From Pseudoduganella albidiflava (lineage in GTDB: Bacteria; Pseudomonadota; Gammaproteobacteria; Burkholderiales; Burkholderiaceae_D): DNA of 64,000 nucleotides. The DNA is taken from NCBI RefSeq assembly GCF_004322755.1, contig NZ_CP036401.1, positions 1,116,001 through 1,180,000 of the forward strand, written 5' to 3'. Position numbers and translations under genes: made by a program. Each line of letters opens with the position of its first letter. Within the stretch, counting starts at the first letter, position 1. Positions 1 through 9,755 of this stretch are shown piece after piece. Under the pieces are notes generated by a model. It was not told the DNA's origin, searched no databases, and worked only from the letters and a program-made list of their open reading frames with translations.

Positions 1-155
1 GAACTATACAGGAAATGTCGGTAACTTCACTACGGATAAGCTTCAATTGCGGTAAAAATGTTTGTTTTTATGCTCTGGCCGCCGTGCGATTTCCGGCGGT
101 CGCGGCGCTCGCGAAGCGAGTCAAAACCACGCCAGGCAGCACGCCCTTGCCCTTC

Positions 156-170
156 TGTAGTAAAATTTCG
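156..170. promoter_or_regulatory. Candidate HexR operator overlapping the edd promoter
   Basis: TGTAGTAAAATTTCG resembles the HexR-type palindrome (TGTAAT-N3-ATTACA): the left half is nearly perfect and the right half degenerate. It contains a TAAAAT -10-like hexamer and lies 24 bases before the edd start. HexR is an established repressor of Entner-Doudoroff genes that responds to KDPG in many proteobacteria. No hexR gene is in the window, so the assignment is inference from the motif and the downstream genes. Confidence 0.4.
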
Positions 171-194
171 GGAATTCATCGATAAGGAAGCATA

Positions 195-2117
195 ATGGCC
201 TTGCACCCAGTCCTCGAACAAGTCACTGCGCGCATCATCAAGCGCAGCCGTCCGTCGCGCGGCGCCTACCTGGCGCATCTCGAAGCCGCCCGCATCAAGG
301 GCCGCCCGCAACGCAGCACGCTTGCCTGCACCAACCTTGCCCACGGTTTCGCCGCCTTCCCGGCCAACGACAAGCTGGTATTGAAAGAGGTGAAGAAGCC
401 CTCGGTGGCGATCGTGTCCGCGTATAACGACATGCTGTCGGCGCACCAGCCATTCGAGCACTTCCCGCCGATCATCAAGGAAGCGGTGCGCGAGGTAGGC
501 GCGGTGGCGCAGTTCGCCGGCGGCGTGCCAGCCATGTGCGACGGCGTGACCCAGGGCCAGCCGGGCATGGAGCTGTCGCTGTTCTCGCGCGATGCGATCG
601 CCATGAGCACGGCGATCGCCATGTCGCACAATATGTTCGACTCGGCCGTGTACCTGGGCGTGTGCGACAAGATCGTGCCGGGCCTGGTGATCGGCGCGCT
701 GCACTTCGGCCACCTGCCGGCCGTGTTCGTACCGGCCGGCCCGATGACGTCCGGCCTGTCGAACAAGGAAAAGGCGGCGATCCGCCAGCGCTATGCGCAA
801 GGCAAGGCCACCCGCGAGGAATTGCTGGAAGGCGAGTCGCAGTCGTACCACGGCCCCGGCACCTGTACTTTCTACGGTACCGCTAACAGCAACCAGATGC
901 TGATGGAAGTGATGGGCCTGCACCTGCCGGGCGCCGCCTTTATCACGCCGTACACGGAACTGCGCGACCAGCTCACCGCCGCGGCGGCGCAGCGCGCGGC
1001 GCAGATCACGGAACTGGGCAACGAGTACATCCCGGTCGGCCACGTGGTCGATGAAAAGTCGATCGTCAACGCGATCGTGGCGCTGCTGGCCACCGGCGGT
1101 TCCACCAACCACACGCTGCACCTGCCGGCGATCGCCCGCGCGGCCGGCATCCTGATCGACTGGGACGATTTCAACGACCTGTCCGCCGTGGTGCCGCTGC
1201 TGGCGCGCATCTACCCGAACGGCGAAGCCGACGTGAACCACTTCCACGCGGCCGGTGGCACCGGTTTCATCATCCGCGAACTGCTCGACGCCGGCCTGCT
1301 GCACGACGACGTCACCACCATCCTCGGCAAGGGCCTGCGCAACCACTGTAAAGAGCCGTTCCTGGCCGAAGGCGGCAAGGGCGTGGTGTTCCGCGATTCG
1401 CCGCTGGTCTCGGGCGACGACAAGGTGGTGCGCACCGCCGCCGAGCCATTCTCGAAGGATGGCGGCATGGTCAAGGTGGAGGGCAACCTGGGCCGCGCGA
1501 TCATGAAGGTGTCGGCCGTGAAGGTCGAGCACCGCACCGTGGAAGCGCCGGCGATCGTGTTCAATTCGCAGGAAGATTTCATGGCCGACTACAAGGCCGG
1601 CAAGCTCGATCGCGACTTCGTGGCCGTGATCCGATTCCAGGGCCCGCGCGCCAACGGCATGCCTGAACTGCACTCGCTGACGCCGGCGCTGGCCAACCTG
1701 CAGGATGCCGGCCGCAAGGTGGCGCTGGTGACCGATGGCCGCATGTCCGGCGCGTCCGGCAAGGTGCCGGCGGCGATCCACGTGTCGCCCGAAGTGCTGG
1801 CCGGCGGCCCGCTGGGCCTGGTGCGCGACGGCGACATCATCACCGTCGACGCGGTCACCGGCACGCTGGAAGCGAACGTGCCCGCCGATGTCTGGCATTC
1901 GCGCGCGCTGGCCCAGGCCGACCTGACGCCGAGCCATATCGGCATGGGTCGCGAACTGTTCGCCATGTTCCGCAACAGCGTGTCGGCCGCGGAGGCGGGC
2001 GCCGCCACGTTCCCGCTGCCGTCGCCGATCGATACCACCGTCGAGCTGCACGGCGGTGACGACGTGGGCAATACCGTGCCCGGTTCCGATGAAGATTTCC
2101 TTGCCAAGAAAGCGTAA
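195..2117 (+). CDS. edd: Phosphogluconate dehydratase (Entner-Doudoroff)
   Basis: A 640-residue protein matching full-length Edd of the IlvD/Edd dehydratase family. It dehydrates 6-phosphogluconate to 2-keto-3-deoxy-6-phosphogluconate in the cytosol. Visible family features are the cysteines expected to bind the Fe-S cluster, in [20 protein letters not shown] and GPGTCTFYG, and the C-terminal [16 protein letters not shown] block that is diagnostic of the family. The ATG at 195 follows GATAAGGAAG, a usable ribosome binding site. The stop is immediately followed by the eda ATG, so the two genes form a translationally linked operon in which the product is passed to the aldolase. Regulation by HexR is suggested by the upstream motif at 156-170. 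Confidence 0.97.
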   Translation: MALHPVLEQVTARIIKRSRPSRGAYLAHLEAARIKGRPQRSTLACTNLAHGFAAFPANDKLVLKEVKKPSVAIVSAYNDMLSAHQPFEHFPPIIKEAVREVGAVAQFAGGVPAMCDGVTQGQPGMELSLFSRDAIAMSTAIAMSHNMFDSAVYLGVCDKIVPGLVIGALHFGHLPAVFVPAGPMTSGLSNKEKAAIRQRYAQGKATREELLEGESQSYHGPGTCTFYGTANSNQMLMEVMGLHLPGAAFITPYTELRDQLTAAAAQRAAQITELGNEYIPVGHVVDEKSIVNAIVALLATGGSTNHTLHLPAIARAAGILIDWDDFNDLSAVVPLLARIYPNGEADVNHFHAAGGTGFIIRELLDAGLLHDDVTTILGKGLRNHCKEPFLAEGGKGVVFRDSPLVSGDDKVVRTAAEPFSKDGGMVKVEGNLGRAIMKVSAVKVEHRTVEAPAIVFNSQEDFMADYKAGKLDRDFVAVIRFQGPRANGMPELHSLTPALANLQDAGRKVALVTDGRMSGASGKVPAAIHVSPEVLAGGPLGLVRDGDIITVDAVTGTLEANVPADVWHSRALAQADLTPSHIGMGRELFAMFRNSVSAAEAGAATFPLPSPIDTTVELHGGDDVGNTVPGSDEDFLAKKA

Positions 2118-2744
2118 ATGACCATGAACCTGCTCGACATTATGCGTACCTCGGCCGTGATCCCCGTGATCGCGATCGACGATCCCGACCACGCCGTCCC
2201 CCTGGCCAAGGCGCTGGTCGCCGGCGGCATCCGGGTGCTGGAAGTCACGCTGCGCACGCAGCACGGCCTGGCCGCGATCCGCGCCATGAGCGAAGTCGAA
2301 GGCGCGATCGTCGGCGTCGGCACGCTGACGCAGCCGGAAGAATTCGCCGCCGCGCGCGATGCCGGCGCCGTGTTCGGCGTGTCGCCGGGCTTGACCGATG
2401 CGCTGATCGGCGCCGCGAAATCGTCCGGCCTGCCACTGCTGCCGGGCGTGATGACGCCATCCGAAGTGATGAAGGCGCGCGAACAGGGCTTCAGGCAATT
2501 GAAGCTGTTCCCGGCGGTGCCGGCGGGTGGCGTGGGCATGCTGAACGGCATCGGCGGCCCGCTGCCGGACATCACGTTCTGTCCCACCGGCGGCATTTCG
2601 CAGGAAAACGCGCCGGCCTTCCTGGCGCTGAAGAACGTGGCGTGCGTGGGCGGTTCCTGGCTGACGCCGAAGGATGCGATGCAGGCGGGCGACTGGGCCC
2701 ACATCACGGCCCTGGCCAAGGCGGCCAGTGCACTGCGCGGCTGA
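2118..2744 (+). CDS. eda: KDPG aldolase
   Basis: A 208-residue class I aldolase that cleaves 2-keto-3-deoxy-6-phosphogluconate to pyruvate and glyceraldehyde-3-phosphate. The Schiff-base lysine is visible in FRQLKLFPA (about K129) and the catalytic glutamate in VLEVTLRT (about E42); length is typical of the family. The ATG directly abuts the edd stop codon; a second ATG two codons later is an alternative start. There is no separate promoter, so it is co-transcribed with edd, and a strong terminator follows at 2766-2790, closing a two-gene operon. Confidence 0.96.
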   Translation: MTMNLLDIMRTSAVIPVIAIDDPDHAVPLAKALVAGGIRVLEVTLRTQHGLAAIRAMSEVEGAIVGVGTLTQPEEFAAARDAGAVFGVSPGLTDALIGAAKSSGLPLLPGVMTPSEVMKAREQGFRQLKLFPAVPAGGVGMLNGIGGPLPDITFCPTGGISQENAPAFLALKNVACVGGSWLTPKDAMQAGDWAHITALAKAASALRG

Positions 2745-2765
2745 TCGCCACACGATGCGAAAAAC

Positions 2766-2790
2766 AACGGCGCCGGCAGGCGCCGTTTTT
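2766..2790 (+). terminator. Rho-independent terminator of edd-eda
   Basis: AACGGCGCC, a four-base GGCA loop, then GGCGCCGTT followed by a T run. Perfect 9-bp stem located 21 bases after the eda stop. Confidence 0.88.
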
Positions 2791-2861
2791 ACATCTGGCG
2801 TATTGGTACGCCGCCGTGGCACGCTTAGAATCTGCTACAGCCGCTTAACCTGGAGACCTCG

Positions 2862-3317
2862 ATGACCGACCACCGCGACCTGCCCAATCCCGCATTCACT
2901 CCCGGCGGCATTCCCGCTCCCGGCTGGCGTTCCAGCACCGCGTTGCTGGTGGCGGCCGTGGCGGCCGCGGCATTGGTGGTGCTGGCGCTGTTCTTCTGGC
3001 GCCAGCAGTCCGACCCGGCCTTCGCGCCCGGAGCGCTGGGCGTGCGCTACGGCGTGCAGCTGCAGAACGGGCAGATGTTCTATGGCCTGCTGCGCGAAGT
3101 GGGGCCGCGCCACCTCCAGCTCGACGACGTGTATTACGTGCAGACCTTCACGGCACCGGACGGCCGCCAGGGCAACCGGGTGGTGAGCCGCCAGAAGAAC
3201 GACTGGCACGGTCCGCAGTCGATGACGATCCCGCTCGACAAGGTGATGACGATCGAGCAGGTGGGGGGCGCATCGCAGCTGGCGAAACTGATCGAGCAGG
3301 ACAAGGCGGCGCGCTGA
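2862..3317 (+). CDS. Single-pass membrane protein of unknown function
   Basis: A 151-residue protein not assigned to a named family. A short Pro-rich cytoplasmic N-terminus is followed by one hydrophobic segment (about residues 26-47, very Ala/Val/Leu-rich) and a soluble C-terminal domain of about 100 residues with beta-type sequence (YGVQLQNGQMFYGLLREVG, then LDDVYYVQTF) and no cysteines. TGGAGACC is a good ribosome binding site before the ATG. It stands alone between the edd-eda terminator and the PEP-CTERM promoter. The topology suggests a membrane-anchored domain; the role is unknown. Confidence 0.8.
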   Translation: MTDHRDLPNPAFTPGGIPAPGWRSSTALLVAAVAAAALVVLALFFWRQQSDPAFAPGALGVRYGVQLQNGQMFYGLLREVGPRHLQLDDVYYVQTFTAPDGRQGNRVVSRQKNDWHGPQSMTIPLDKVMTIEQVGGASQLAKLIEQDKAAR

Positions 3318-3369
3318 TGCCGCAACCGGAGCGCGAAGCGGCTCCTGTTTTGCAAGTCTTATTATTCAA

Positions 3370-3397
3370 TTGACTATATAAAAAGGCAATGTAGACT
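3370..3397 (+). promoter_or_regulatory. Possible sigma-70 promoter for the first PEP-CTERM gene
   Basis: TTGACT (3370-3375), a 16-base A/T-rich spacer, then TAGACT (3392-3397), in a short AT-rich island about 85 bases before the GTG start. The -35 is good and the -10 weak; no other promoter is evident in this gap. Confidence 0.35.
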
Positions 3398-3482
3398 GGC
3401 GTCGGTCGCCGCTGTGTCCGTCGCGGCGAACCCGCGCCATCGCGCGGCCGCCGTGCGGACAAACTTCCCCGAAAGGACAGTC

Positions 3483-6314
3483 GTGCGCGTTCCTCCCCGT
3501 CTCATTCCCCTCATGCTGGCGCTTGCCGTCAGCCAGGCTTATGCCGCTCCCACCGTGACGGGAGCCGCCGGTGCCGACGGCACGCACGCTTCATTGCCGG
3601 GAACGGCTGGTAGTGCCGCTGGCCATGGCGAGGACGCCACCGCCACCGCCGGCGCGGGCGATCCCGGTGCCGTCGCCACGGGCGGGCAAGGTGGGCGCGG
3701 CGGTGATGGCGCGGCGGGCGCTCCTGGCCAGGCCGGCGGGAAGGGCGGCAACGGCGGCCATGGCGGCCATGCCACGGCAAGTCATGCCGTGCAATCGTCG
3801 GCCGCGCAACTGCTTGCGTCGGCGCTCGCGGCAGCGGGACGGGGCGGCGACCCGGGCATTCCCGGCGAAGGCGGTGCCGGCGCCGCCAGGGGACCGCAAG
3901 GAACCGGCGGACGCGGCGGCAACGCCACGGCCAGCGTCACCGCGACGGGTTCAGGGACGATCACCGCCACGTCGGCCGCCACTGGCGGAACCAGTGGCTA
4001 TCTGGCTCCCATCGGCGCCGGCGAGCGCTTTGGCTCGGCCATCGCCAATACGACCGTCGATGGCGGCAGCAGCGCGACCGTGACGGCTGACGCCGACGCG
4101 ACAGCAGGGGCGCAAGGCGGTGGCAATGCGGCCGCAACGCTGCACGCGACCGGCTATCAGCTCAGTCTCGGCAGCAAGGTGACGGGCGGCAGCGGTGCCT
4201 ATCACAATGGCCTGACAGGCCTGGGCGGCAACGATGGCGGCAGCGCCACCGGCAAGATCAGCGGAACGGCGGGGCTGGGCGGCGCCTCGGCATTGTTGAC
4301 ACTCGAAGGCGGCGCCGGGGGAAGCGGCGCCAACGGCGCCGATGTCGTGGCTCGTAATCCATTCGACGTGACCACCACCGGCCGCCTGAGCCTGTCTCTT
4401 TCCGGGAAAGGCGGCGACGCCGGCTCGGCCAACCCCGGCGCGACGGGCGGGCGAGCCGGCAATGCCGACCTCGAACTGGTGCTCGACGACCCGAGCGCCT
4501 CGTCGCTTGCCATGCGGGTGCGCGCGACGGGCGGCGCAGGTTCCCTTGCTTCGACGACGGATAGCGGCCAGGCCACACGCGGCGGCCACGCGTCGGCAAA
4601 ACTGCAGGGTACGACGAAGGGGGAAATCGAGCTGGTGGCCAACGCCACCGGCGGCGCGGGCGGTGCCTCACGCAGTGGCGCGGCCGGAAACGGTGGCGAT
4701 GCACTGGCTGCCGCTTCCGGCACCACGCACCTTCCGCCACGTTGGGGCAGCAGATACCCGGGCGATGTGTCGGCCGTTGCGGTGGGAGGCGCCGGCGGAA
4801 TCTCCTGGAGCGACGGCGTGCGCGCCGGCGACGGCGGCACCGCGCAAGCATCCGCCTCGGTGCATTCCAGGACAGTCTACGAATTCGACCTCACCGAGGC
4901 GAGGGCGCTGGCGACCGGTGGCGCGGGAGGCAAGGCCACCACCCTGGGCGGCATCGCCGGCAACGGCGGTGCGGTCAGCCTGGTCGACAGCGTCGGCGGC
5001 TCCGCGGCCAGCAGGCTGGAGTTACGGCAGGAAGCGTACGGCGGCGCCGGCGGCCTCCACACGGGCGGGGGTGTCGGCGGCAGCGGCGGCGCCGCGTTGT
5101 CGCAACTGACGCTGGCCGATGCCGTGACGCCTGCCCTGACCGTGGACGTGCTGGCCCACGGCGGCCACGGCGCGGGCGGCAACGGCGGCGGCGCCCAGGC
5201 CATCCTGGAACTGGCATCGACCAGCATTGGCGCGGCCGTACGGGGAAATACGCACGCAAAGGGCGGCGATGCGGGCATGCGGGCGCTGGCCGGAGACGCG
5301 CTGGCACGGTCGACCGTGCGTGCCGCGGGCCAGGCGGAGAGCAGGGCGTACGCGCTGGCGGGGGAGACCTGGAATCCCGGCGCCCAGTCGGCTGCGACGG
5401 CATTCTCCCGCGCGGAAGCCGGCGGGGCCGCCACGGCATTGGCCGACGCTGATGCTGAAACGGAACCAAGCAATCCCGGCATCGCGCGGGCGCGCGCCGA
5501 GTCCATCTCCACCGGCGGATCGAGCACGGCGTTCGCGAAAGGCCGCGGCCGCATCTTCGATATCTCTGCGCATTCGCAGGCAAGCGGCAGCGCCGCCAGC
5601 CGCGCGACAGTGGAAGGGAGCCGGGGTGACGCGACTGCCCTGGCCACCAGTACCTCGACCGGGTCCGGCATGCGGGTGGAGACGACCGCCGGTGCCAAGT
5701 TCGCATCGCGCGGATACTTCGGGTTCGAGGCAAGGACCAGCATCGGCAGCACCGTCGCTGGCCAGGCCTATCACACCGGTTCCTTCGCCAACGCGCTGCC
5801 GGTCGGCGCCGTGATTCCCGCCGGCGCGCCCACCGTTGCCGCTGCGCTGGAGGGGCAGCCGATCGCCGCGGTCGGACGCATGCTCGGCGTCAGCACTTCT
5901 CCCGCCGTGCCGGGCGCGCATCACCTGACGACGGCCAGCTTCCGCTTCGATACCCTCGCACCGGGCGCACTCACGCTGGGCCTGCTCGATTTCCGCAGTG
6001 CCGGCATCGGGTTCACCGAGCTCGAGCTGATCGTCAGCAACCATGGCAGCGAGCTGTTCTCGTGGACGTTCGACAGTCTCGCCGCCGCCCAGGCCTTCTT
6101 CGATGACAACGTGCTCGACCTGGGCATGCTCGGCGCCGGCAGCCAGGACATCCTGATCGCCGCCGATTTCACCTTCGGCGCCTCTGGCAGGTTCGACTTC
6201 GACTACGTGCTCGGCGCCCAAGGCCTGGCACCGGTGCCGGAACCGCAGGTGTGGATGCTGATGCTGCTGGGGTTGACGGTGTTGCTGGTGCGCGCGAGAC
6301 CCGCGCGGCGTTAA
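3483..6314 (+). CDS. Large Gly/Ala-rich PEP-CTERM surface protein (copy A)
   Basis: About 943 residues from a GTG at 3483, preceded by GAAAGGACAG; an upstream ATG at 3414 would put extra residues before the signal peptide and lacks such a site. Order: signal peptide (LIPLMLALAVSQAYA), about 700 residues of Gly/Ala-rich repeats built on GGxGGxG and TGGAGG turns alternating with beta-strand stretches, a more ordinary domain from about residue 770, and a C-terminal PVPEP motif, hydrophobic helix and Arg-rich tail. That tail is the PEP-CTERM signal recognised by exosortase, so surface display or biofilm-matrix association is inferred. No exosortase gene is in the window. A paralog with the same architecture lies convergently at 6915-9755. 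Confidence 0.88.
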   Translation: MRVPPRLIPLMLALAVSQAYAAPTVTGAAGADGTHASLPGTAGSAAGHGEDATATAGAGDPGAVATGGQGGRGGDGAAGAPGQAGGKGGNGGHGGHATASHAVQSSAAQLLASALAAAGRGGDPGIPGEGGAGAARGPQGTGGRGGNATASVTATGSGTITATSAATGGTSGYLAPIGAGERFGSAIANTTVDGGSSATVTADADATAGAQGGGNAAATLHATGYQLSLGSKVTGGSGAYHNGLTGLGGNDGGSATGKISGTAGLGGASALLTLEGGAGGSGANGADVVARNPFDVTTTGRLSLSLSGKGGDAGSANPGATGGRAGNADLELVLDDPSASSLAMRVRATGGAGSLASTTDSGQATRGGHASAKLQGTTKGEIELVANATGGAGGASRSGAAGNGGDALAAASGTTHLPPRWGSRYPGDVSAVAVGGAGGISWSDGVRAGDGGTAQASASVHSRTVYEFDLTEARALATGGAGGKATTLGGIAGNGGAVSLVDSVGGSAASRLELRQEAYGGAGGLHTGGGVGGSGGAALSQLTLADAVTPALTVDVLAHGGHGAGGNGGGAQAILELASTSIGAAVRGNTHAKGGDAGMRALAGDALARSTVRAAGQAESRAYALAGETWNPGAQSAATAFSRAEAGGAATALADADAETEPSNPGIARARAESISTGGSSTAFAKGRGRIFDISAHSQASGSAASRATVEGSRGDATALATSTSTGSGMRVETTAGAKFASRGYFGFEARTSIGSTVAGQAYHTGSFANALPVGAVIPAGAPTVAAALEGQPIAAVGRMLGVSTSPAVPGAHHLTTASFRFDTLAPGALTLGLLDFRSAGIGFTELELIVSNHGSELFSWTFDSLAAAQAFFDDNVLDLGMLGAGSQDILIAADFTFGASGRFDFDYVLGAQGLAPVPEPQVWMLMLLGLTVLLVRARPARR

Positions 6315-6356
6315 GCCCGCCGAGCGCATTGTGGGCGCCGGATAGGTGCGGTGCGG

Positions 6357-6387
6357 TGCTCGATCGGCTGGCCAGGCTGATCGAGCA
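6357..6387 (+). terminator. Hairpin after PEP-CTERM copy A, without a T run
   Basis: TGCTCGATC pairs perfectly with GATCGAGCA across a 13-base interior that contains CTGGCCAG. It lies 42 bases after the stop codon. No T run follows, so termination is uncertain; it could instead be a 3'-end stabiliser. The rest of 6315-6609 shows nothing recognisable. Confidence 0.4.
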
Positions 6388-6609
6388 GCAAGGCCGCGCG
6401 CTGGCTCCGGACCGTTGCAGTCAGGCCGCAATGCCTGTTCCCGGGATAGGTCTTTTCACCTGCGCCATGACGTCACCGTGCGGCAATGAGCGCGTTCCTT
6501 GCGCCCGATCAGAACGCGCTGCGTTTTCACTTCGTACACTCGGGGATCCCAAAATTTCCGTAGGGCATTAGCGCGGCGGCAGCAATGCCGCGCCAGGCCT
6601 GCGGCAACC

Positions 6610-6867
6610 ATGAAAGGTCCCGCCATGCGTTCCCCGCACGATCTGGTCTTACCCTGTACTTCCCGGCGCCTGCTGCGCATTGCGCTGCCACTTCTCGCGC
6701 TGGCGATCGGCCTTGCCTGGGGTGGCGCGGCCTGGGTGCTGGCCTTGCTGGCCATGTTCATGCTCGGGCGCTCCTGCGGCCAGGCCAACACGCGATGGGG
6801 GACGGACAGCACCGCGTATGGCGTCGGTGCGGCGCTGGCCGGATTCAGGCCGGGTGAACGCGGCTGA
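6610..6867 (+). CDS. Small membrane protein between the PEP-CTERM paralogs
   Basis: An 85-residue protein of unknown family. A basic N-terminus is followed by a strongly hydrophobic stretch (about residues 22-52) that could form one long or two short membrane helices, then a hydrophilic Gly-rich tail of about 30 residues. The ATG at 6610 is preceded by a weak ribosome binding site; an ATG five codons later is possible. The strong terminator at 6849-6893 overlaps its last codons, which supports a real transcription unit. A link to the flanking surface proteins is only positional. Confidence 0.5.
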   Translation: MKGPAMRSPHDLVLPCTSRRLLRIALPLLALAIGLAWGGAAWVLALLAMFMLGRSCGQANTRWGTDSTAYGVGAALAGFRPGERG

Positions 6868-6893
6868 CCTGCGCAGCATTCACCCGGCTTTTT
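6849..6893 (+). terminator. Rho-independent terminator overlapping a stop codon
   Basis: GCCGGGTGAA (6849-6858) pairs perfectly with TTCACCCGGC (6879-6888), followed by five T. The left arm is inside the last codons of the small gene ending at 6867. It separates this transcript from the opposing PEP-CTERM gene. Confidence 0.8.
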
Positions 6894-6914
6894 GCATGCT
6901 GCCTGCGCCGCCGG

Positions 6915-9755
6915 TCAGACCCGGCGGCGCTGCCTGATCAGCACCACGGACAAGCCCAGCAGCAACATCGCCCACGTGCCGGGCTCTGGTACAGGCGCGA
7001 GGTTGTCCGCTCCCAGCGCATAGTCAAAATTCGTGTGGCCGTATTCGGCACCATAGACGATATCGGCGGAGATGAAGATGTCCTGGCCGCCGGCGCCGAA
7101 CGTGCCGAGCGATAGCACATTGTCGTGGAAGAACGCACTGGCCGCGGCCAGGCTGTCGAACGTATAGGTGAGGATTTCCACGCCATGGTTCGACACGGTC
7201 AGTTCCAGCTCCTCGAACGCCGCGCCATAAGGGTAGAAATTGAACAGGCCGAGAGTCAGGTCGCCTGCGGCCGTGGTATCGAAATTGAAACGGGCCGTTG
7301 TCACCTGGTGATACAGGCCTGGGGTCACCGCATTGATGCCAGTCAAGCTCATGGAACCAGCGCCGACCAGGCCCGTTTGCGCGAACGCTGCCCCGACCGT
7401 CGGTGCCCTGTCGAACAGGGCGGGATTGAATGGCCGGTAGCTGGCAGTGGAAGCGTTGCCGTTACCGTGCCACTGCATGGTGTCGAGGATGCCGGCGGTG
7501 GCCCTCACTTCAATGGAATGCTCGTGGTACACGGGCGTGCTGACGGTGGTTTCGACGCGCACCCCGTCTGCCGACGTGATGCTGGTTGCCTGGATGGTAC
7601 CAGTCAGGCCGGTACCGCTTGCAACTGCATAGTTACGGATGGCGCCGGTACCTTGGGCAATTGCGGCCACGTCAACATTCCCGCCCCGGCCTTCGGCAAT
7701 GGCCAGACCGTGGGCTCCCGTGCTGACCGATTCGGCGCGGGCCTGCGCCACGGTGCCGGCCATAATGGTGGTTCGCGCATAGGCTCTCGTCTCGATGTCC
7801 ATGGTCGATTCCGAGCGCGCAAACGCGGTGGCGTTGCCGTTTCCGTAGGGGGCATGGAGGTCGGCCCGCCGTGCATCCACCACCGCTGTGTTCCGCACCG
7901 ATCCCAGGGCCGAGACCGTGCTGCGCGCGACCGCGTCGCCGTAGTTGCCGCCGGTCTGGCGGGAAGCGGTGCCGCCGTCCGCGTACACATTGGCGGTAAT
8001 GGCTGCGCCGGCTTTGCGCGAAGTAAGCTCCAGTACCGCCTCGGCACCGCCGCCATTGCCGGAAACGCCCGCTGCGCTGTAGCCGCCCGCGCCGCCGCGG
8101 GCTTCCAGCCTTGCATCGATGCGCGCCGCGGCGCTGTCGATCATTGCCAGCCGCGAGACCGCATTGCCGCCCTGACCACCCGCGCCACCGGCGTAAGAAT
8201 TCCTGCCGCCTGCGCCGCCTTGTGCGACCTGCTGCAGCACCAGGTTGCCGGCAGTGCTGCCGGCCACGCTATTGATTGCCCTGGCGACGCCGCCGTCGCC
8301 ACTTCTGGCGCTGGCACCACCGGTACCGCCTTCGCCACCGATCGTGGTCGAGATGGCGCGTGCCGTGCCGGTGCCGCTGTGTGCCGCGGCACGGGCCAGT
8401 GCCTCCCCGCCGGTGCCGCCGTGCCTCCCCTCGCTGGATATGCTCCCCCCTGCGCCACCCGTGGCGGTAGCGGTACTGGAGGCCTCTGCGCTGCCGTCCG
8501 CGTGGCCGATGACGTTGGCGACCGCCAGTCCGCCAATCCCGGCAACGCCGATACTGCCCCCGCCTCCCTTGCCGCCAACGGCCGCTGCGTTCAATGTCAC
8601 CGGTGCCTTCGCCCGGACCTGCAGGTCGGCCCTGGCTTGCCCGCCATTGCCTGCGACGCCGTCGACACCGCCGAAGTTGTGGTACAGGTTGCCGCCGTAG
8701 CCTCCTGTTGCGCGGACGGTCGACGTCACGCTGGTGGCGGTCTGGTCGTCGAGCAGCAGCGCCAGGTCGGCGTTACCGCCATGGCCTGGATGTTGCACGG
8801 CGCCGTAACCACCGGCAGTGCCCTCGAGCGTCAGCGCCAGGGCGCCGGTGGTCTGCGCGGCGAAAGCGTTGCGGCTGACGACGTCGGTGCCATGTTCCGC
8901 ACCATAGCTGGTGCCTCCGTGCAGTGACAGTTTCGCCTTGATGCCGCCGCTTCCGGCCGTTGCGCGGATCGCGCCAGTGGCCGTACCGCCATTGCCGGCG
9001 AAACCTGAACCGCCCGTGGCCGTGGCGGCCAGGTCGAGGGAGTGGCCACTGGCGGTAATGGCGGACGCTGCATCGCCACCAGCGGGGGTACCGGAGCCAC
9101 CGACAGCATTGGCGCGCGCGAGGACAACTCCCGTGTTGCCACCATCGATGGTCGTTGTCGCGGTGGCTTTGCCAGCCTGGCCGCTGTACCCGGAGTCCGA
9201 CGAACCGCCTTTCGCGGTCGCGGTGCCGCTGATAGTACCGGTCCCGGCGATATCGACGAGTGCTTGCGCGGAGCCGCCATCGCCAGCGGTCCCGAGCGTA
9301 CCGTAGGATGCACCGGCACCTCCTTCGCCAGGCTGGCCGAACCGGCCACCTTCGCCGCCCGATGCCGATGCGCTGCCCGTCAAGGTCGCGGCGGTCGAAC
9401 GGATGATGTGACTTGCGGTGGCCGACCCGCCATTGCCGCCGTTGCCGCTGTTGCCGCCATTCTGGCCAGGTGCGCCCGCGGCGCCATCGCCGCCGCGGCC
9501 ACCGTAGCCGCCGTAGGCGCTCGCTGCATCGTCGGCCGCACCGGCCACGGCGGTGGCGCTCTTGCCGGCACCACCGTGGCCGCCGGATGCGCCCGGTGTC
9601 GTCGCGTGCCTGCCCGGAGTGCCGGATTGACCGCTGACGGTCACGGCATTGGCCTGGCTGACCGCGAGCGCCAGGGCAAGAGGGAGCAGGTGAGGAATCA
9701 GGCGTCGGCTGGGGGGCGGGAGCGGAATATCAAGTACTGGCGAGTTGGTTGGCAT
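6915..9755 (-). CDS. Large Gly/Ala-rich PEP-CTERM surface protein (copy B)
   Basis: A 946-residue paralog of the protein at 3483-6314, on the opposite strand. A signal peptide (LALALAVSQANA) is followed by about 700 residues of GGxGG repeats, a C-terminal non-repetitive domain, then PVPEPGTWAMLLLGL, a hydrophobic helix and an RQRRR tail. The pre-PEP domains of the two copies align well (for example TFDSLAAA, then FFHDNVLSLG here against FFDDNVLDLG), whereas the Gly-rich parts have drifted more. Sorting by an exosortase and display at the envelope are inferred from the family. The long AT-rich gap upstream (9756-10243) should hold its promoter. Confidence 0.88.
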   Translation of the reverse strand: MPTNSPVLDIPLPPPSRRLIPHLLPLALALAVSQANAVTVSGQSGTPGRHATTPGASGGHGGAGKSATAVAGAADDAASAYGGYGGRGGDGAAGAPGQNGGNSGNGGNGGSATASHIIRSTAATLTGSASASGGEGGRFGQPGEGGAGASYGTLGTAGDGGSAQALVDIAGTGTISGTATAKGGSSDSGYSGQAGKATATTTIDGGNTGVVLARANAVGGSGTPAGGDAASAITASGHSLDLAATATGGSGFAGNGGTATGAIRATAGSGGIKAKLSLHGGTSYGAEHGTDVVSRNAFAAQTTGALALTLEGTAGGYGAVQHPGHGGNADLALLLDDQTATSVTSTVRATGGYGGNLYHNFGGVDGVAGNGGQARADLQVRAKAPVTLNAAAVGGKGGGGSIGVAGIGGLAVANVIGHADGSAEASSTATATGGAGGSISSEGRHGGTGGEALARAAAHSGTGTARAISTTIGGEGGTGGASARSGDGGVARAINSVAGSTAGNLVLQQVAQGGAGGRNSYAGGAGGQGGNAVSRLAMIDSAAARIDARLEARGGAGGYSAAGVSGNGGGAEAVLELTSRKAGAAITANVYADGGTASRQTGGNYGDAVARSTVSALGSVRNTAVVDARRADLHAPYGNGNATAFARSESTMDIETRAYARTTIMAGTVAQARAESVSTGAHGLAIAEGRGGNVDVAAIAQGTGAIRNYAVASGTGLTGTIQATSITSADGVRVETTVSTPVYHEHSIEVRATAGILDTMQWHGNGNASTASYRPFNPALFDRAPTVGAAFAQTGLVGAGSMSLTGINAVTPGLYHQVTTARFNFDTTAAGDLTLGLFNFYPYGAAFEELELTVSNHGVEILTYTFDSLAAASAFFHDNVLSLGTFGAGGQDIFISADIVYGAEYGHTNFDYALGADNLAPVPEPGTWAMLLLGLSVVLIRQRRRV

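Noticed and set aside
30..2822. A 930-codon minus-strand frame over edd-eda
   Set aside because: Antisense shadow of two well-conserved genes, no ribosome site and no recognisable domain.
3414..3482. ATG start of PEP-CTERM copy A at 3414
   Set aside because: It would place 23 extra residues before the signal peptide; GTG 3483 has a good ribosome site and matches the paralog's N-terminus.
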